Shown piece after piece: positions 9,498 through 19,999 of a stretch of 64,000 nucleotides of DNA. The notes beneath the pieces were generated by a model. It made no database searches. It was not told where the DNA came from and saw only the letters and a list, made by a program, of their open reading frames with translations. Numbering within the stretch: the stretch's first letter is position 1; the number at the start of each line of letters is the position of its first letter. Source of the DNA: an uncultured Collinsella sp. (GTDB lineage Bacteria; Actinomycetota; Coriobacteriia; Coriobacteriales; Coriobacteriaceae); assembly GCA_958451615.1 (NCBI GenBank), contig CAUDQR010000001.1, positions 62,001-126,000 on the forward strand, written 5' to 3'. Made by a program: the position numbers and the translations under genes.

Positions 9498-9578
9498 ACA
9501 CGGCGAGTCTAAGCTATGACTCGTTCGTTAGTAATCAACACCGCATCTCACGCGGTGCCGATACGAAGGGAGTTCCGT

Positions 9579-11666
9579 ATGGCCGATCTTACTGACCGCT
9601 TCGGGACCATGGTGTTCTCTGAGGAAGTCATGAAGGACTACCTCCCCAAGGACATTTGGAAGCGCCTTGCTGCAACCCTCGAGGACGGTGAGCCGCTCGA
9701 CCTGGATGTGGCCAACGCCGTTGCCCACGCCATGAAGGTCTGGGCCATCTCCAAGGGCGCGACGCACTACGCGCACTGGTTCCAGCCGCTTTCGGGCATC
9801 ACTTCCGAGAAGCACGACAGCTTCCTCGAGCCCAACCACGACGGCACCGCCATTACCAAGTTTACGGGCAAGAACCTCATCCAGGGCGAGCCGGACGCCT
9901 CCAGCTTCCCCAACGGCGGTCTGCGTGCCACCTTCGAGGCCCGTGGCTACACCGCTTGGGATCCCACCAGCCCCGCTTTTATCAAGGACGACGTCCTGTG
10001 CATCCCCACGGCTTTCTGCTCCTACACGGGCGAGGCCCTGGACAAGAAGACCCCGCTGCTGCGCTCCATGACCGCACTCTCGCGTGAGTCCAAGCGTGTT
10101 TTGGCACTGTTTGGCAAGACCCCCAAGAAGGTCGTTCCTTCCGTTGGCGACGAGCAGGAGTACTTCCTGATCAAGAAGGACGCCTACCGCAAGCGCAAGG
10201 ACCTGGTCATCACCGGCCGCACGCTCTTTGGCGCCGCTCCCTGCAAGGGCCAGGAGCTCGAGGAGCACTACTTTGGCGCGATCCGCCCCACCGTCTCGTC
10301 CTATATGAAGGATCTGGACGACGAGCTGTGGGCGCTCGGCATTCCCGCCAAGACCAAGCACAACGAGGTCGCTCCCTGCCAGCATGAGCTCGCCCCCGTC
10401 TACGGCGAGGTCAACGAGGCCATCGACCAGAACCTTGTCATGATGGAGAAGATGAAGCTCATCGCCTCCCGCCACGACTTGGTCTGCCTGCTGCACGAGA
10501 AGCCGTTCGAGGGCATCAACGGTTCGGGCAAGCACAACAACTGGTCGCTTGGCACCGAGTCCGAGAATCTGCTCGATCCGGGTGACACCCCGCTCGACAA
10601 TCTGCAGTTCATCGTCTTCCTCACCGCGGTGATTGAGGCCGTCGATAACTACCAGGAGCTCCTGCGCGCTTCTGTCGCCTCGGCCGGCAACGACCATCGT
10701 CTGGGCGCCAACGAGGCTCCTCCGGCGATTATGTCCATCTTCCTGGGCGACCAGCTTACCGAGGTCGTCGAGAAGATCATCGATGGCAAGGCTTCCGTCC
10801 ATGCCACCCACGGCGTGCTCGACCTGGGCGCCGACACCCTGCCCAAGCTGATGCAGGACAACACCGACCGCAACCGTACCTCCCCGTTCGCCTTCACCGG
10901 CAACAAGTTTGAGTTCCGTGCCTGCGGCTCCGAGCAGAACGTCTCCGACTCCAACCTGGTGCTCGATGCCGCCGTTGCCAAGTCGCTCAAGTCCTTCGCC
11001 GACGCGCTCGAGGGTCTGCCCGAGGACAAGTTTCAGGACGCCGCGCTCGAGTACTGCAAGAAGGTCCTGACCGATCACCAGCGTATCCTGTTCTCCGGCG
11101 ACGGTTACTCCGAGGAGTGGCCCGTCGAGGCCGAGAAGCGAGGCCTCGCCAACAACAAGACCACGGCCGATGCTCTGCCCGCCTTTGTTTCCGATAAGGC
11201 CATCGCGCTCTTTGAGGAGACGGGCGTTCTGACCCGCGCCGAGGCCCAGTGCCGCTACGACTGCAAGCTCGAGAAGTACAACAAGCTCATGAACATCGAG
11301 GCCACCACGATGATTCGCGAGGCACGTCGTACCTATCGTCCGGTCATCACCGCCTATGCCACCAAGGTCGCTAAGGGCCTTGAGACTATTCGTGCCGCTG
11401 GTGCGGAGGCCGCCATGCAGTGCGAGCAGAACACGCTCAACAAGCTCTGCAACGGTATCACCACCATCAACGACTCCATCAAGGCGCTCGACGCCGTGCA
11501 CCAGAAGGCCGAGACCCTCGATGGCCAGGAGCAGGCCAACGTGTACGCGCACGAGGTTGTTCCCGCTATGGATACGCTGCGCGCTGCCGTGGACGCCATG
11601 GAGGAGATCGTGGCCGCCGACTACTGGCCGGTCCCGACCTACGATGACATTCTGTTCTACGTGTAG
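9579..11666 (+). CDS. glnN: Type III glutamine synthetase
   Basis: 695 residues from [20 protein letters not shown]. The ATG at 9579 is preceded by AAGGGAG, so an earlier in-frame ATG was not used. The length and the N-terminal GSIII signature ([17 protein letters not shown]) separate it from the 450-residue GSI. Catalytic-core motifs are visible: [24 protein letters not shown] and [14 protein letters not shown]. It is an ATP-dependent ammonia-assimilating enzyme, usually a dodecamer, in the cytoplasm. Monocistronic with its own promoter and a strong terminator. Confidence 0.96.
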   Translation: MADLTDRFGTMVFSEEVMKDYLPKDIWKRLAATLEDGEPLDLDVANAVAHAMKVWAISKGATHYAHWFQPLSGITSEKHDSFLEPNHDGTAITKFTGKNLIQGEPDASSFPNGGLRATFEARGYTAWDPTSPAFIKDDVLCIPTAFCSYTGEALDKKTPLLRSMTALSRESKRVLALFGKTPKKVVPSVGDEQEYFLIKKDAYRKRKDLVITGRTLFGAAPCKGQELEEHYFGAIRPTVSSYMKDLDDELWALGIPAKTKHNEVAPCQHELAPVYGEVNEAIDQNLVMMEKMKLIASRHDLVCLLHEKPFEGINGSGKHNNWSLGTESENLLDPGDTPLDNLQFIVFLTAVIEAVDNYQELLRASVASAGNDHRLGANEAPPAIMSIFLGDQLTEVVEKIIDGKASVHATHGVLDLGADTLPKLMQDNTDRNRTSPFAFTGNKFEFRACGSEQNVSDSNLVLDAAVAKSLKSFADALEGLPEDKFQDAALEYCKKVLTDHQRILFSGDGYSEEWPVEAEKRGLANNKTTADALPAFVSDKAIALFEETGVLTRAEAQCRYDCKLEKYNKLMNIEATTMIREARRTYRPVITAYATKVAKGLETIRAAGAEAAMQCEQNTLNKLCNGITTINDSIKALDAVHQKAETLDGQEQANVYAHEVVPAMDTLRAAVDAMEEIVAADYWPVPTYDDILFYV

Positions 11667-11696
11667 GACTGGGACAGCATACCGTCACGGTTGAAA

Positions 11697-11734
11697 GCCG
11701 GGGTCCGCATTACGCGGGCCCCGGCTTTTTTGTT
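11697..11734 (+). terminator. Intrinsic terminator of glnN
   Basis: A GC-rich stem, GCCGGGGTCCGC / GCGGGCCCCGGC, is followed by six T, 30 bases after the glnN stop codon. Confidence 0.9.
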
Positions 11735-11773
11735 GAACAAATTCACTAGGGCGGCGTCCGTTCGTGTCGTTTA

Positions 11774-12514
11774 TTAGGGTAGGGGTGTGCGCGTTGCCGT
11801 GTCGTGAAAATGGAAGATGCTCGGAATATAACGCGCCTCGATGTACTCAAATTGAGTTCCGGTTGAGTCGAATGTCTGGCTGGTTATGGCTGCCAGATAC
11901 GAAGAAGAATCGACGCCAAGCAACCGGCAGTCCTCAGCGTCGGGTTGGACGAGTGTTATCGTTCGTTTGCTCACGGCAATGGTGAGCCCTAGCTCATCCT
12001 CGATGTAATGGAAGAGCGACAGGGTGGCATTCTGCTCGTTTAAGCCGGGGACGGAGGAAGTTAGGAAGTAGTGGCGGTCGACAACGACCGGTTTATCGTC
12101 GAGCATGCGGACGAGCTTCAAATGCGTAAGGTCTTCTCCTTCGGGAAATCCCGTCAATTGAGCTAGACACTTATCGGTGCTTACGTGCTCGAAATAGACG
12201 ATTTTTGACGTTGGAATTGCTCCGATCGCGTGTGCCGATTCGCTGAACGAAGAAAGGCCACTTACGGTGAATGCGCCCTCTTTGCTGGTGCCTGCAAGTG
12301 ACGTTTCGATTACGAGGACTCCCTTGCCTTTAATGGACTGAACTAGACCTTCATTTGCGAGAAGTGAGATGGCCTTGCGCACCGTCATTCGAGAGCAGGA
12401 GAACTCTTTGGAAAGATTTTGTTCGGAAGGAAGGAGCGATCCTACGGGATGTTTGCCTTCGACAATCCGCTCTCGTAGGCTTCGGTAAATTTCACTGTAC
12501 AGGATTCTTGCCAA
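11774..12514 (-). CDS. GntR/HutC-family repressor of the alpha-glucoside locus
   Basis: 246 residues with a TTG start supported by AAGGAG eight bases upstream. An N-terminal winged helix (residues 1-70, LPSEQNLSKEFSCSRMTVRK) is followed by a UTRA ligand domain (about 90-235), the arrangement of TreR-type sugar-phosphate-sensing repressors. It is divergent from the GH4 glycosidase, and two near-identical palindromes fill the shared region. By analogy it probably represses the GH4-PTS operon and is released by a phosphorylated glucoside. The effector is inferred. Confidence 0.85.
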   Translation of the reverse strand: MARILYSEIYRSLRERIVEGKHPVGSLLPSEQNLSKEFSCSRMTVRKAISLLANEGLVQSIKGKGVLVIETSLAGTSKEGAFTVSGLSSFSESAHAIGAIPTSKIVYFEHVSTDKCLAQLTGFPEGEDLTHLKLVRMLDDKPVVVDRHYFLTSSVPGLNEQNATLSLFHYIEDELGLTIAVSKRTITLVQPDAEDCRLLGVDSSSYLAAITSQTFDSTGTQFEYIEARYIPSIFHFHDTATRTPLP

Positions 12515-12648
12515 AATGTTCTCCTTATTGAGGTTGTACAGAATGCGTCGAATCGGCGCGATTATCCGCTTCTACCAATTATAGGAAGTGGAGACACTTA
12601 AAGTTGCCGCTTACCGCCATAAATCAACCGTTCGCCTGTGTGCTCAAC

Positions 12649-12660
12649 ATGTCTAGACAT
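12649..12660. promoter_or_regulatory. Operator 1 of the GntR regulator
   Basis: The perfect 12-bp palindrome ATGTCTAGACAT overlaps the likely -35 region of the GH4 promoter. The -10 TATAAT is at 12679-12684. A second copy lies 52 bp downstream. Confidence 0.7.
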
Positions 12661-12678
12661 ATAGCAAATCACTGAGGA

Positions 12679-14054
<1,376 letters not shown>

Positions 14055-14122
14055 TATCGGAAATCAATTTAGCGAATGATGGCGGGCGGCCGACCTTGGA
14101 CAGGTCGCATGGGAGGAAAACC

Positions 14123-15592
14123 ATGAGCGAAAGCAAAGAGCTTGCAAATCGCAAGCTCGGCGAGGACGTAGTTGGCCTCGTCGGCGGTAAGGAAAACATC
14201 CTGAGCATCTCGCACTGCATGACGCGTCTACGTTTCAAGCTGCGAGACGATGCGAAGGCCGATACTAAGGCAATTGAATCTCATAAAGGTGTCATTCAAG
14301 TAATCAACGCGAATGGCCAGTATCAGGTTGTTGTCGGCATCAATGTGATTGAGGATGTTTACGATGCCGCGGTTGCCGCTTCTGGTGTCGAGGGGCTGGG
14401 CGAGGTTAATCTTGATGGTGAGCCCGTCAAGAAAGGAAACCTTGTTAGTGCCCTTATCGATACTATTTCAGGCGTAATCCAGCCGATTCTTGCGGTGCTG
14501 TGTGCCGCTGGTATGATCAAGGGTGTTTTGAGTATTCTCGTCGCCCTCGGATGGATTACGGCGACAGACGGCTTGTACCAGATTCTATATGCGGCTGGTG
14601 ACGGCTTCTTCTACTTCCTGCCGGTTATCCTTGGCTATACCGCGGCAAAGAAGTTTGGCTGTAGTGAGTTCGTTGGCATGACGCTCGGTATCGCACTTAC
14701 GTATCCGGCGATGGTCAACATCACATCTGGCGATGTTTTGGGAACGGTGCTTGCCGGCACTCCCTTTGCCATGAACTACTACACGACTTTCCTCGGCATA
14801 CCCGTCATCATGCCGTCTTCGGGTTATACGAGCTCTGTCATTCCGATTATCATCTCTGTTTGGTTCGCGGCAAAGCTGGAGAAGTGGTGTCGCAAGCATT
14901 TCTCTGAGTATGTAAAGTTCTTCTTTGTGCCTACGTGCGTGCTCGTTGTGATGGTCCCCGCTACCTATTTGATTATTGGCCCGATTGCCACCCTGATCAC
15001 GAACCTCATGAGCCTGCTGTTTAACTCCCTCTACAGCTTGCCTGTCATCGGCGGCGCGCTCGGCGGCATCGTGCTTACTGCCATTTGGCAGCCTATGGTC
15101 ATCTTCGGCTTCCACTGGAGTGTCATTGCTCTCATGCTGGTGAACATTGCCTCCCAGGGCTGGGATATTGTCATGGCGCCGTACATGGTTTGCTCGTACG
15201 CTCAGTCCCTTGCCGTCCTTGCCATTCTTCTGAAGACTAAGGACGTAAAGCTCAAGCAGCTTGCATGGCCGGCGTTCATCTCGGGCTTCTTCTTCGGCAT
15301 CACTGAACCCTGCATCTACGGCGTGACCCTTCCGCGCAAGAAGCCTTTTATCATGAGCTGCATCGCCTCTGTGCCCGGCGGCCTAATCATCGGCGCTCTT
15401 GGCACCAAGATGTTCGCCTTCACCGGCGGCGGTTTCTGCGCCTTCCCGGGCTTCATTGATCCGTCCGGTGCAATGGGCGCGAACTACCTGATTTACGTAA
15501 TCATAGCCATCGTGGTTTCCAGCGTGATTTCGTTCCTGCTTACATATGCGACGTACAAGGAGGACGTGCCGGCGGTAGAGGCTGCAAAGTAG
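14123..15592 (+). CDS. PTS EIIBC permease, glucoside family
   Basis: 489 residues from MSESKELANRKLGED (GGGAGGA upstream; an earlier in-frame ATG lacks a site). The EIIB domain (1-90) has its phosphorylated cysteine at 32 in ISHCMTRLRF. The EIIC domain (about 100-480) has around ten membrane segments and the GITEPCIYGV motif. No EIIA domain follows, so a separate EIIA must serve it. Pairing with the CDMP-type GH4 enzyme suggests alpha-glucosides such as maltose or isomers as substrates. Confidence 0.9.
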   Translation: MSESKELANRKLGEDVVGLVGGKENILSISHCMTRLRFKLRDDAKADTKAIESHKGVIQVINANGQYQVVVGINVIEDVYDAAVAASGVEGLGEVNLDGEPVKKGNLVSALIDTISGVIQPILAVLCAAGMIKGVLSILVALGWITATDGLYQILYAAGDGFFYFLPVILGYTAAKKFGCSEFVGMTLGIALTYPAMVNITSGDVLGTVLAGTPFAMNYYTTFLGIPVIMPSSGYTSSVIPIIISVWFAAKLEKWCRKHFSEYVKFFFVPTCVLVVMVPATYLIIGPIATLITNLMSLLFNSLYSLPVIGGALGGIVLTAIWQPMVIFGFHWSVIALMLVNIASQGWDIVMAPYMVCSYAQSLAVLAILLKTKDVKLKQLAWPAFISGFFFGITEPCIYGVTLPRKKPFIMSCIASVPGGLIIGALGTKMFAFTGGGFCAFPGFIDPSGAMGANYLIYVIIAIVVSSVISFLLTYATYKEDVPAVEAAK

Positions 15593-15642
15593 CCAAAGAA
15601 GTGGAGCCGCGGAACAAGTATTTCCCCGCATGCCAGCAATCT

Positions 15643-15684
15643 GACAAGGTCGTCCTTGGATAAGCGCCGAGGGCGACCTTGTCT
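15643..15684 (+). terminator. Hairpin after the PTS gene
   Basis: GACAAGGTCG (15643-15652) pairs perfectly with CGACCTTGTC (15674-15683), and the inner bases extend the stem to about 17 pairs with a 7-base loop. The T-run is short (TT). It separates the PTS gene from the hydrolase and argues against translation starts of the hydrolase upstream of 15690. Confidence 0.55.
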
Positions 15685-15718
15685 TATGCTGGTTTCGTTT
15701 GAGAGGCAGTGGTTGAGA

Positions 15719-17155
15719 GTGTCTAATATTATCTTTGACAATAGGATGGGTGAGGCGTGCCTTGCGGCGTGGAGGTCCGCGGGCGTGGAAGTCCGCTCGG
15801 TCGTGGTCCGACAAGATGGTGAAGTCGTCTTTGAGCATGCGGCTGCGCCGTTCGCCCTCGAACACGTTCATCCGCTCTATTCTGTGACTAAGTCCTTTAC
15901 CTCGGTCGCTGTCGGGATGTTGGTGAATGAAGGACGGCTGTCGCTGGCCGATCGCTGGATTTCATGCTTCCCGGAATATGAAGGCGAGATCGCGGATGAG
16001 CGCTTTCGCAATGTGACGGTTCGCAATTTGCTGACTATGACGATGGGGCAGGAGAGTGACCTTTCGTATATTGGCGCGGGAGACGACTGGGCACATGAGG
16101 TTCTTCATCGTGAGTTTGACTGGAAGCCGGGCGAGGTCTTTCACTACGATTCGCTGTGTTCACATTTATTGAGCATGCTCGTGCAACGCGTAAGTGGAAC
16201 GAAAGAATCCGATTATCTCGCCGAACGTTTGTTTACGCCGTTAGGCATTAGAAATTGGTGGTGGGAAGAGGATCAAGCTGGTCATACGACCGGAGGTTTT
16301 GGTCTTCACCTTTCGACACCGGATTTGGCTAAGTTTGGTCAATGTTTGCTGGATGGTGGCAAGTGGCGTGGGGAACAGATCATTCCTGCGGAATGGGTTG
16401 CCGAGGCGACGAAGATTCAGATGGAAACGAGCCCCTTTTATCCGTCTGAGGCAACTGAAGACAGCAATGGCTATGGATACCAGTTCTGGATGTGCCGGCG
16501 TGGCGGGTTCAGATGTTCTGGCCTTTTTGGGCAGCTGTGCTACATGCGGCCCACAGATGGCCTTGTCATCGCCTGCTCGAGTTCCACGACAGGAAGTAAG
16601 GCGCTGCTTGATCCGCTGTATGAGGTATTGTTCAAAGAGTCTAGTGTTCGGGAAACGCTGGCTTCCGAACGTGACTTCGATAGCATTCCCGTGCCAGTTG
16701 GGTTGGCTTCTGGCGGACGTTTGAGTTCATTACGCCTCGAGGGCATTCATCGTTGCATTTTCGGGGTTTTTGAAGAGATCGATATTCGATTCCATGAGAA
16801 TGAGCTGGATTTGTCTCTGTTGCGCGATGGTCGTGAGTACGGCGTGAGGGCCGGCTACGAGTCTTGGGTTTGCAAATCGGGCGATGGGGCCGGAGTCGGA
16901 GACCTCTTTCCCTTCGTGACTCATGAAGCTGAGAGGGACGATGCCCCCGCATGGGATGTTCGCAAGTTGTTTGCAGCGTATGCCTGGACTTCGCCAACAA
17001 GTTTACAAATCGAGACCAGGGAACTGGACTACACACGGCGCTGTTTTATCGATGTGCAGATCGGAGGTATTTATGCTGTGTGTAGGGTGCGAGTTGAGGG
17101 AATGTGCTGTTTCCCGGCACCCTCGGAACTCACAGCGATTTTGAAGTTGGGATAA
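15719..17155 (+). CDS. Class C beta-lactamase-family serine hydrolase
   Basis: About 478 residues if the GTG at 15719 is used. TTG 15656 and ATG 15686 lie in or next to the terminator hairpin, and ATG 15743 is another option, so the start is unsure. The SxxK nucleophile motif appears as YSVTKSFTS, and the second motif as HYDSLCSHLL (Tyr-x-Ser in place of Tyr-x-Asn). The PF00144-type core ends near residue 320. A 150-residue C-terminal part is probably beta-rich. No signal peptide is seen, so it is probably cytoplasmic. Its place after the glucoside operon suggests an esterase or hydrolase role, which is inference. Weak evidence for antibiotic resistance. Confidence 0.75.
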   Translation: MSNIIFDNRMGEACLAAWRSAGVEVRSVVVRQDGEVVFEHAAAPFALEHVHPLYSVTKSFTSVAVGMLVNEGRLSLADRWISCFPEYEGEIADERFRNVTVRNLLTMTMGQESDLSYIGAGDDWAHEVLHREFDWKPGEVFHYDSLCSHLLSMLVQRVSGTKESDYLAERLFTPLGIRNWWWEEDQAGHTTGGFGLHLSTPDLAKFGQCLLDGGKWRGEQIIPAEWVAEATKIQMETSPFYPSEATEDSNGYGYQFWMCRRGGFRCSGLFGQLCYMRPTDGLVIACSSSTTGSKALLDPLYEVLFKESSVRETLASERDFDSIPVPVGLASGGRLSSLRLEGIHRCIFGVFEEIDIRFHENELDLSLLRDGREYGVRAGYESWVCKSGDGAGVGDLFPFVTHEAERDDAPAWDVRKLFAAYAWTSPTSLQIETRELDYTRRCFIDVQIGGIYAVCRVRVEGMCCFPAPSELTAILKLG

Positions 17156-17356
17156 TTGTTCAAGACGTGCGATTGATAAGAAAGCTTGCCAACATCACGG
17201 CTAATGGAGACGGAGCTGTCTCCGGGCAATGTTTTTCGATACGGACGTTTCAGATATCGTATTGCTAGGGACTAACTCAATCACTTGTTGGGGTCGAAGC
17301 GTAAATGCGTCTCCTCGGCTCCGCACCCTGTTGGGTTCGAATCCCAGCGCATGGCA

Positions 17357-17390
17357 GCAAAAAGCCCGCTACCGAATTGGTAACGGGCTT
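17357..17390 (-). terminator. Terminator of tRNA-Glu
   Basis: On the minus strand AAGCCCGTTACC pairs with GGTAGCGGGCTT (one mismatch) and is followed by TTTTTGCT, 12 bases beyond the tRNA 3' end. Confidence 0.8.
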
Positions 17391-17401
17391 CTCAGGTTCT
17401 G

Positions 17402-17478
17402 TGGTGCCCCCAGCGGGATTCGAACCCGCGATATCCACCTTGAAAGGGTGGCGTCCTTGGCCGCTAGACGATGGGGAC
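17402..17478 (-). tRNA. tRNA-Glu (anticodon UUC)
   Basis: The acceptor GTCCCCA pairs with TGGGGGC, and the CCA end is encoded. The anticodon stem CCACC / GGTGG encloses the loop CTTTCAA with anticodon TTC. The T arm CGGGTTCGAATCCCG is canonical. A TATACT -10 on the minus strand (17489-17494) lies just upstream. Confidence 0.95.
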
Positions 17479-17578
17479 AGCGGGAAAGAGTATAGCAGAC
17501 TTTTTTGCCAGCGCGTATATCGTTGGCAAACTGGAAAACTACCACACAGGAGCAGGCTTCTATTCCGATTTTCAAATA

Positions 17579-17713
17579 TCTCAATCTGTAACATCTGGGC
17601 GGGCAAATCGGCTCTATCTGTTACAGATCGAGACAGACGGCGGGTGTCAGGACGAACATCTCGATCTGTAACGGTACGACGACTTTTAACGGTCTAAATG
17701 TTACTGATCGAGA
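17579..17713. repeat. Four alternating copies of a 14-bp motif at about 40-bp period
   Basis: TCTCGATCTGTAAC-type units occur at 17579-17592 (+, one change), 17620-17633 (-), 17659-17672 (+) and 17700-17713 (-, one change). Adjacent copies are therefore inverted, with start-to-start spacings of 41, 39 and 41 bp. Neighbouring units can pair into alternative hairpins with 27-base loops. No gene is present in 17500-17735. Confidence 0.85.
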
Positions 17714-17735
17714 CAAACTACCGTGGCTGGTCAAA

Positions 17736-17770
17736 ACCACCACAAAGGTGCCTGTCCCCTTTGTGATGGT
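17736..17770 (-). terminator. Terminator of the MurT-GatD operon
   Basis: On the minus strand ACCATCACAAAGG pairs with CCTTTGTGGTGGT (one mismatch) and is followed by TTTTG. It starts seven bases after the stop codon. The core CAAAGGGGACAG recurs in hairpins elsewhere in the window. Confidence 0.65.
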
Positions 17771-17776
17771 GAGGTG

Positions 17777-19954
17777 CTAGGGGAGGAGCTTCATCGCGGC
17801 GTCGTGGGCGGCGCGCTCGTAGGTGTCGTCGAGGGGCCTGAGCGGCAGCAGGGCGGCGGCCCGTGCGTCGCCGCGGCGCTCGAGGGCGTGGGCGATCAGC
17901 CAATCGGCGAGCTCGGGGTTCTTGGGCAGTGCCGGTCCATGCAGGTACGTGCCGATGACGCCCTTGTAGATGAGGCCCTCAAAGCCATCGTCGCCGTTGT
18001 TGCCGGTACCCGTGACGACGGACGTTCCGAGCGGCGTGGCCTCTGCATCGAGCAGGGTGCGGCCGCCGTGGTTCTCGAATCCCACAAAGGGCTCGGGTGC
18101 CAGGTCGGTTTTGACGGCGACGTTGCCGATCAGGCGATCGGAGCCTCGCACGGTTTCGGCGGCAACGACGCCCAGGCCCTCGATGCGATTCTCGCCCATA
18201 TAGTACGAACGGCCGAGCAGCTGATAGCTGCCGCAGATAGCGAGCAGCGAGCCGCCATCCTCAACATAGGCCGCGACCTTGTCTTTTTGAGCGAGCAGCT
18301 CGTGTGCCACAGCCAACTGGTCGCGGTCGGAGCCACCGCCCATCATGACGAAATCGGCGTCGGTGAGATCGAGCGTCTCGCCCATGCGGATCTCGTCCAC
18401 GCGCACGGGAATGCCGCGCCAGGCGCAGCGGCGCTCGAGGGCGATGACGTTGCCGCCGTCGCCATAGAGGTTGAGGGCATCGGGATACAGGTAGACGATG
18501 CGCAGCGGACGCGAGAGCTCGACCGGCACAATGTCGGTGGGGACAGCGCCGCCATCGGCGCGCGTTACGGCGTGGGAGGCAACCGAGCTCGCATCGGTGC
18601 TCTTAAGCCCGTCGAGCTCCTTGACCAGCGGCGGGAAGGCCGTGTAGTTGGCGACGGCATAGAAAGTGTCGCCAGCCTCCTCGTCTGCTACGGCGCCGAT
18701 CGCCTGCTCGATATTCGAGATGATAGCGGCGTCGATGCCGGCATACTTGAGGCGTACCTGCATATCGTGCGCGCGCGTGCCACCGGCAAAGGCGACAAGC
18801 CCTGGGGTATCGGCGATGCGCTCGAAATCGACGTCGTAGATCCACGAGACATCGTGACCGTCGGCGTCGTTGTCGTTCAGGAAGAAGGCGCAGAGCCTGC
18901 CGCCTGCCGTTTTAATGGACTGAATCTGGCGATCGAAGCCCACGGGATTTTTGGCCAGGTTTGCCTCGACGGTACGGCCGGCGATCTCCCAGCGGCCCAT
19001 GCGTCCGCCGGCGGGGACGTAGGCATCGAGCGTTGGCTGCAGATGTGCCGCGTCCACGCCCAGCTCGCGCGCCGCAAAGAAGGCGGCGGCAACGTTGTAG
19101 ACCATGTACAGGCCGTTGTAGCGCGTGACGATGTGCGTTGCAGGTGCGTCGGTATCGGGTCCAAAGTTCAGGTCAAAGTCGTAGCCACTGCAGGTGAGCT
19201 CAACGCCTGTCACGCGACGGACCAGCGCGGGACGACCCCAACCGCACGAAGGACAATGATAGGCGCCGAGCTGGCCGTACTGCACATAGTCGTACTCCAG
19301 CGGCGCGTTGCACTGTGAGCAAAAACGCGAGTCGCTAATGCGATCGGACTCGGTGCCCGTGGCACCGTCGATGCCAAAGGCGATGCTCGTGTTGGGGACG
19401 CGTGCGGCGATCGAGGCGCACAGCGGATCGTCGGCGTTGTAGATGAGCGTCGTTGCCGGCGAAAGCTCCAGCGCGTGGGCGATGACGTCCTGGGTGTGGT
19501 CGATCTCGCCGTAGCGGTCCAGCTGGTCGCGGAACAGGTTGAGCAGCACAAAGTAGGTCGGCTTGAGCTTGGGCAGGACGCGCACCGTGTAGAGCTCGTC
19601 GCACTCAAAGATGCCTACGCGCTTGCTGCTGGCCGTTCGCTTAAGGTTGCCGCGCGCCTCGAGCAACGCGCCCACCACGCCCGGCTCCATGTTGTTGCCG
19701 GCGCGGTTGCATACCACGGTGGCGCCGCTGGCGGCAACGGCATCGGCGATGAGGTTGGAGGTGGTGGTCTTGCCGTTGGTGCCGGTGATCACCACGCTGC
19801 GGTCGACCAGGCTCGCGAGGTCGCTTAGCAGCTCGGGGTTGATCTTCATGGCGATGCGGCCTGGAAGTACGCCGCCCTGGCGTTTGAGGACAGAGCGCAG
19901 CCCCCAGCGGGCGATATCGCTCGAGGTGCAGGCGAGAGATGAGCGGAAGTTCAT
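17777..19954 (-). CDS. Fused lipid II isoglutaminyl synthase (MurT-GatD)
   Basis: 725 residues. The N-terminal MurT half carries the Mur-ligase P-loop GTNGKTTT (58-65), ECDELYT and a zinc ribbon (Cys 212, 215, 234, 237). The C-terminal GatD half is a class I glutamine amidotransferase with nucleophile Cys 574 in LLAICGSYQLLG and His 672 in GTYLHGP. A polar linker near residues 475-500 joins them. The pair amidates the D-Glu of lipid II to D-isoglutamine on the cytoplasmic membrane face. In Staphylococcus and Streptococcus these are two chains; here they are one polypeptide. It lies downstream of two TPR-like genes on the same strand. Confidence 0.92.
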   Translation of the reverse strand: MNFRSSLACTSSDIARWGLRSVLKRQGGVLPGRIAMKINPELLSDLASLVDRSVVITGTNGKTTTSNLIADAVAASGATVVCNRAGNNMEPGVVGALLEARGNLKRTASSKRVGIFECDELYTVRVLPKLKPTYFVLLNLFRDQLDRYGEIDHTQDVIAHALELSPATTLIYNADDPLCASIAARVPNTSIAFGIDGATGTESDRISDSRFCSQCNAPLEYDYVQYGQLGAYHCPSCGWGRPALVRRVTGVELTCSGYDFDLNFGPDTDAPATHIVTRYNGLYMVYNVAAAFFAARELGVDAAHLQPTLDAYVPAGGRMGRWEIAGRTVEANLAKNPVGFDRQIQSIKTAGGRLCAFFLNDNDADGHDVSWIYDVDFERIADTPGLVAFAGGTRAHDMQVRLKYAGIDAAIISNIEQAIGAVADEEAGDTFYAVANYTAFPPLVKELDGLKSTDASSVASHAVTRADGGAVPTDIVPVELSRPLRIVYLYPDALNLYGDGGNVIALERRCAWRGIPVRVDEIRMGETLDLTDADFVMMGGGSDRDQLAVAHELLAQKDKVAAYVEDGGSLLAICGSYQLLGRSYYMGENRIEGLGVVAAETVRGSDRLIGNVAVKTDLAPEPFVGFENHGGRTLLDAEATPLGTSVVTGTGNNGDDGFEGLIYKGVIGTYLHGPALPKNPELADWLIAHALERRGDARAAALLPLRPLDDTYERAAHDAAMKLLP

Positions 19955-19999
19955 GAAGTCGTTCCTAACGTAAATGACATGGTCGTGGCGATTGTGCCG

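Noticed and set aside
9528..11552. Long open frame antisense to glnN
   Set aside because: Same high-GC shadow effect; no ribosome site, no family resemblance.
15719..17155. Antibiotic-resistance beta-lactamase
   Set aside because: The fold is class C-like, but there is no signal peptide, the second motif is altered, and the context is sugar metabolism.
17579..17713. CRISPR array
   Set aside because: Repeats alternate in orientation, are only 14 bp, number four, and no cas gene is present in the window.
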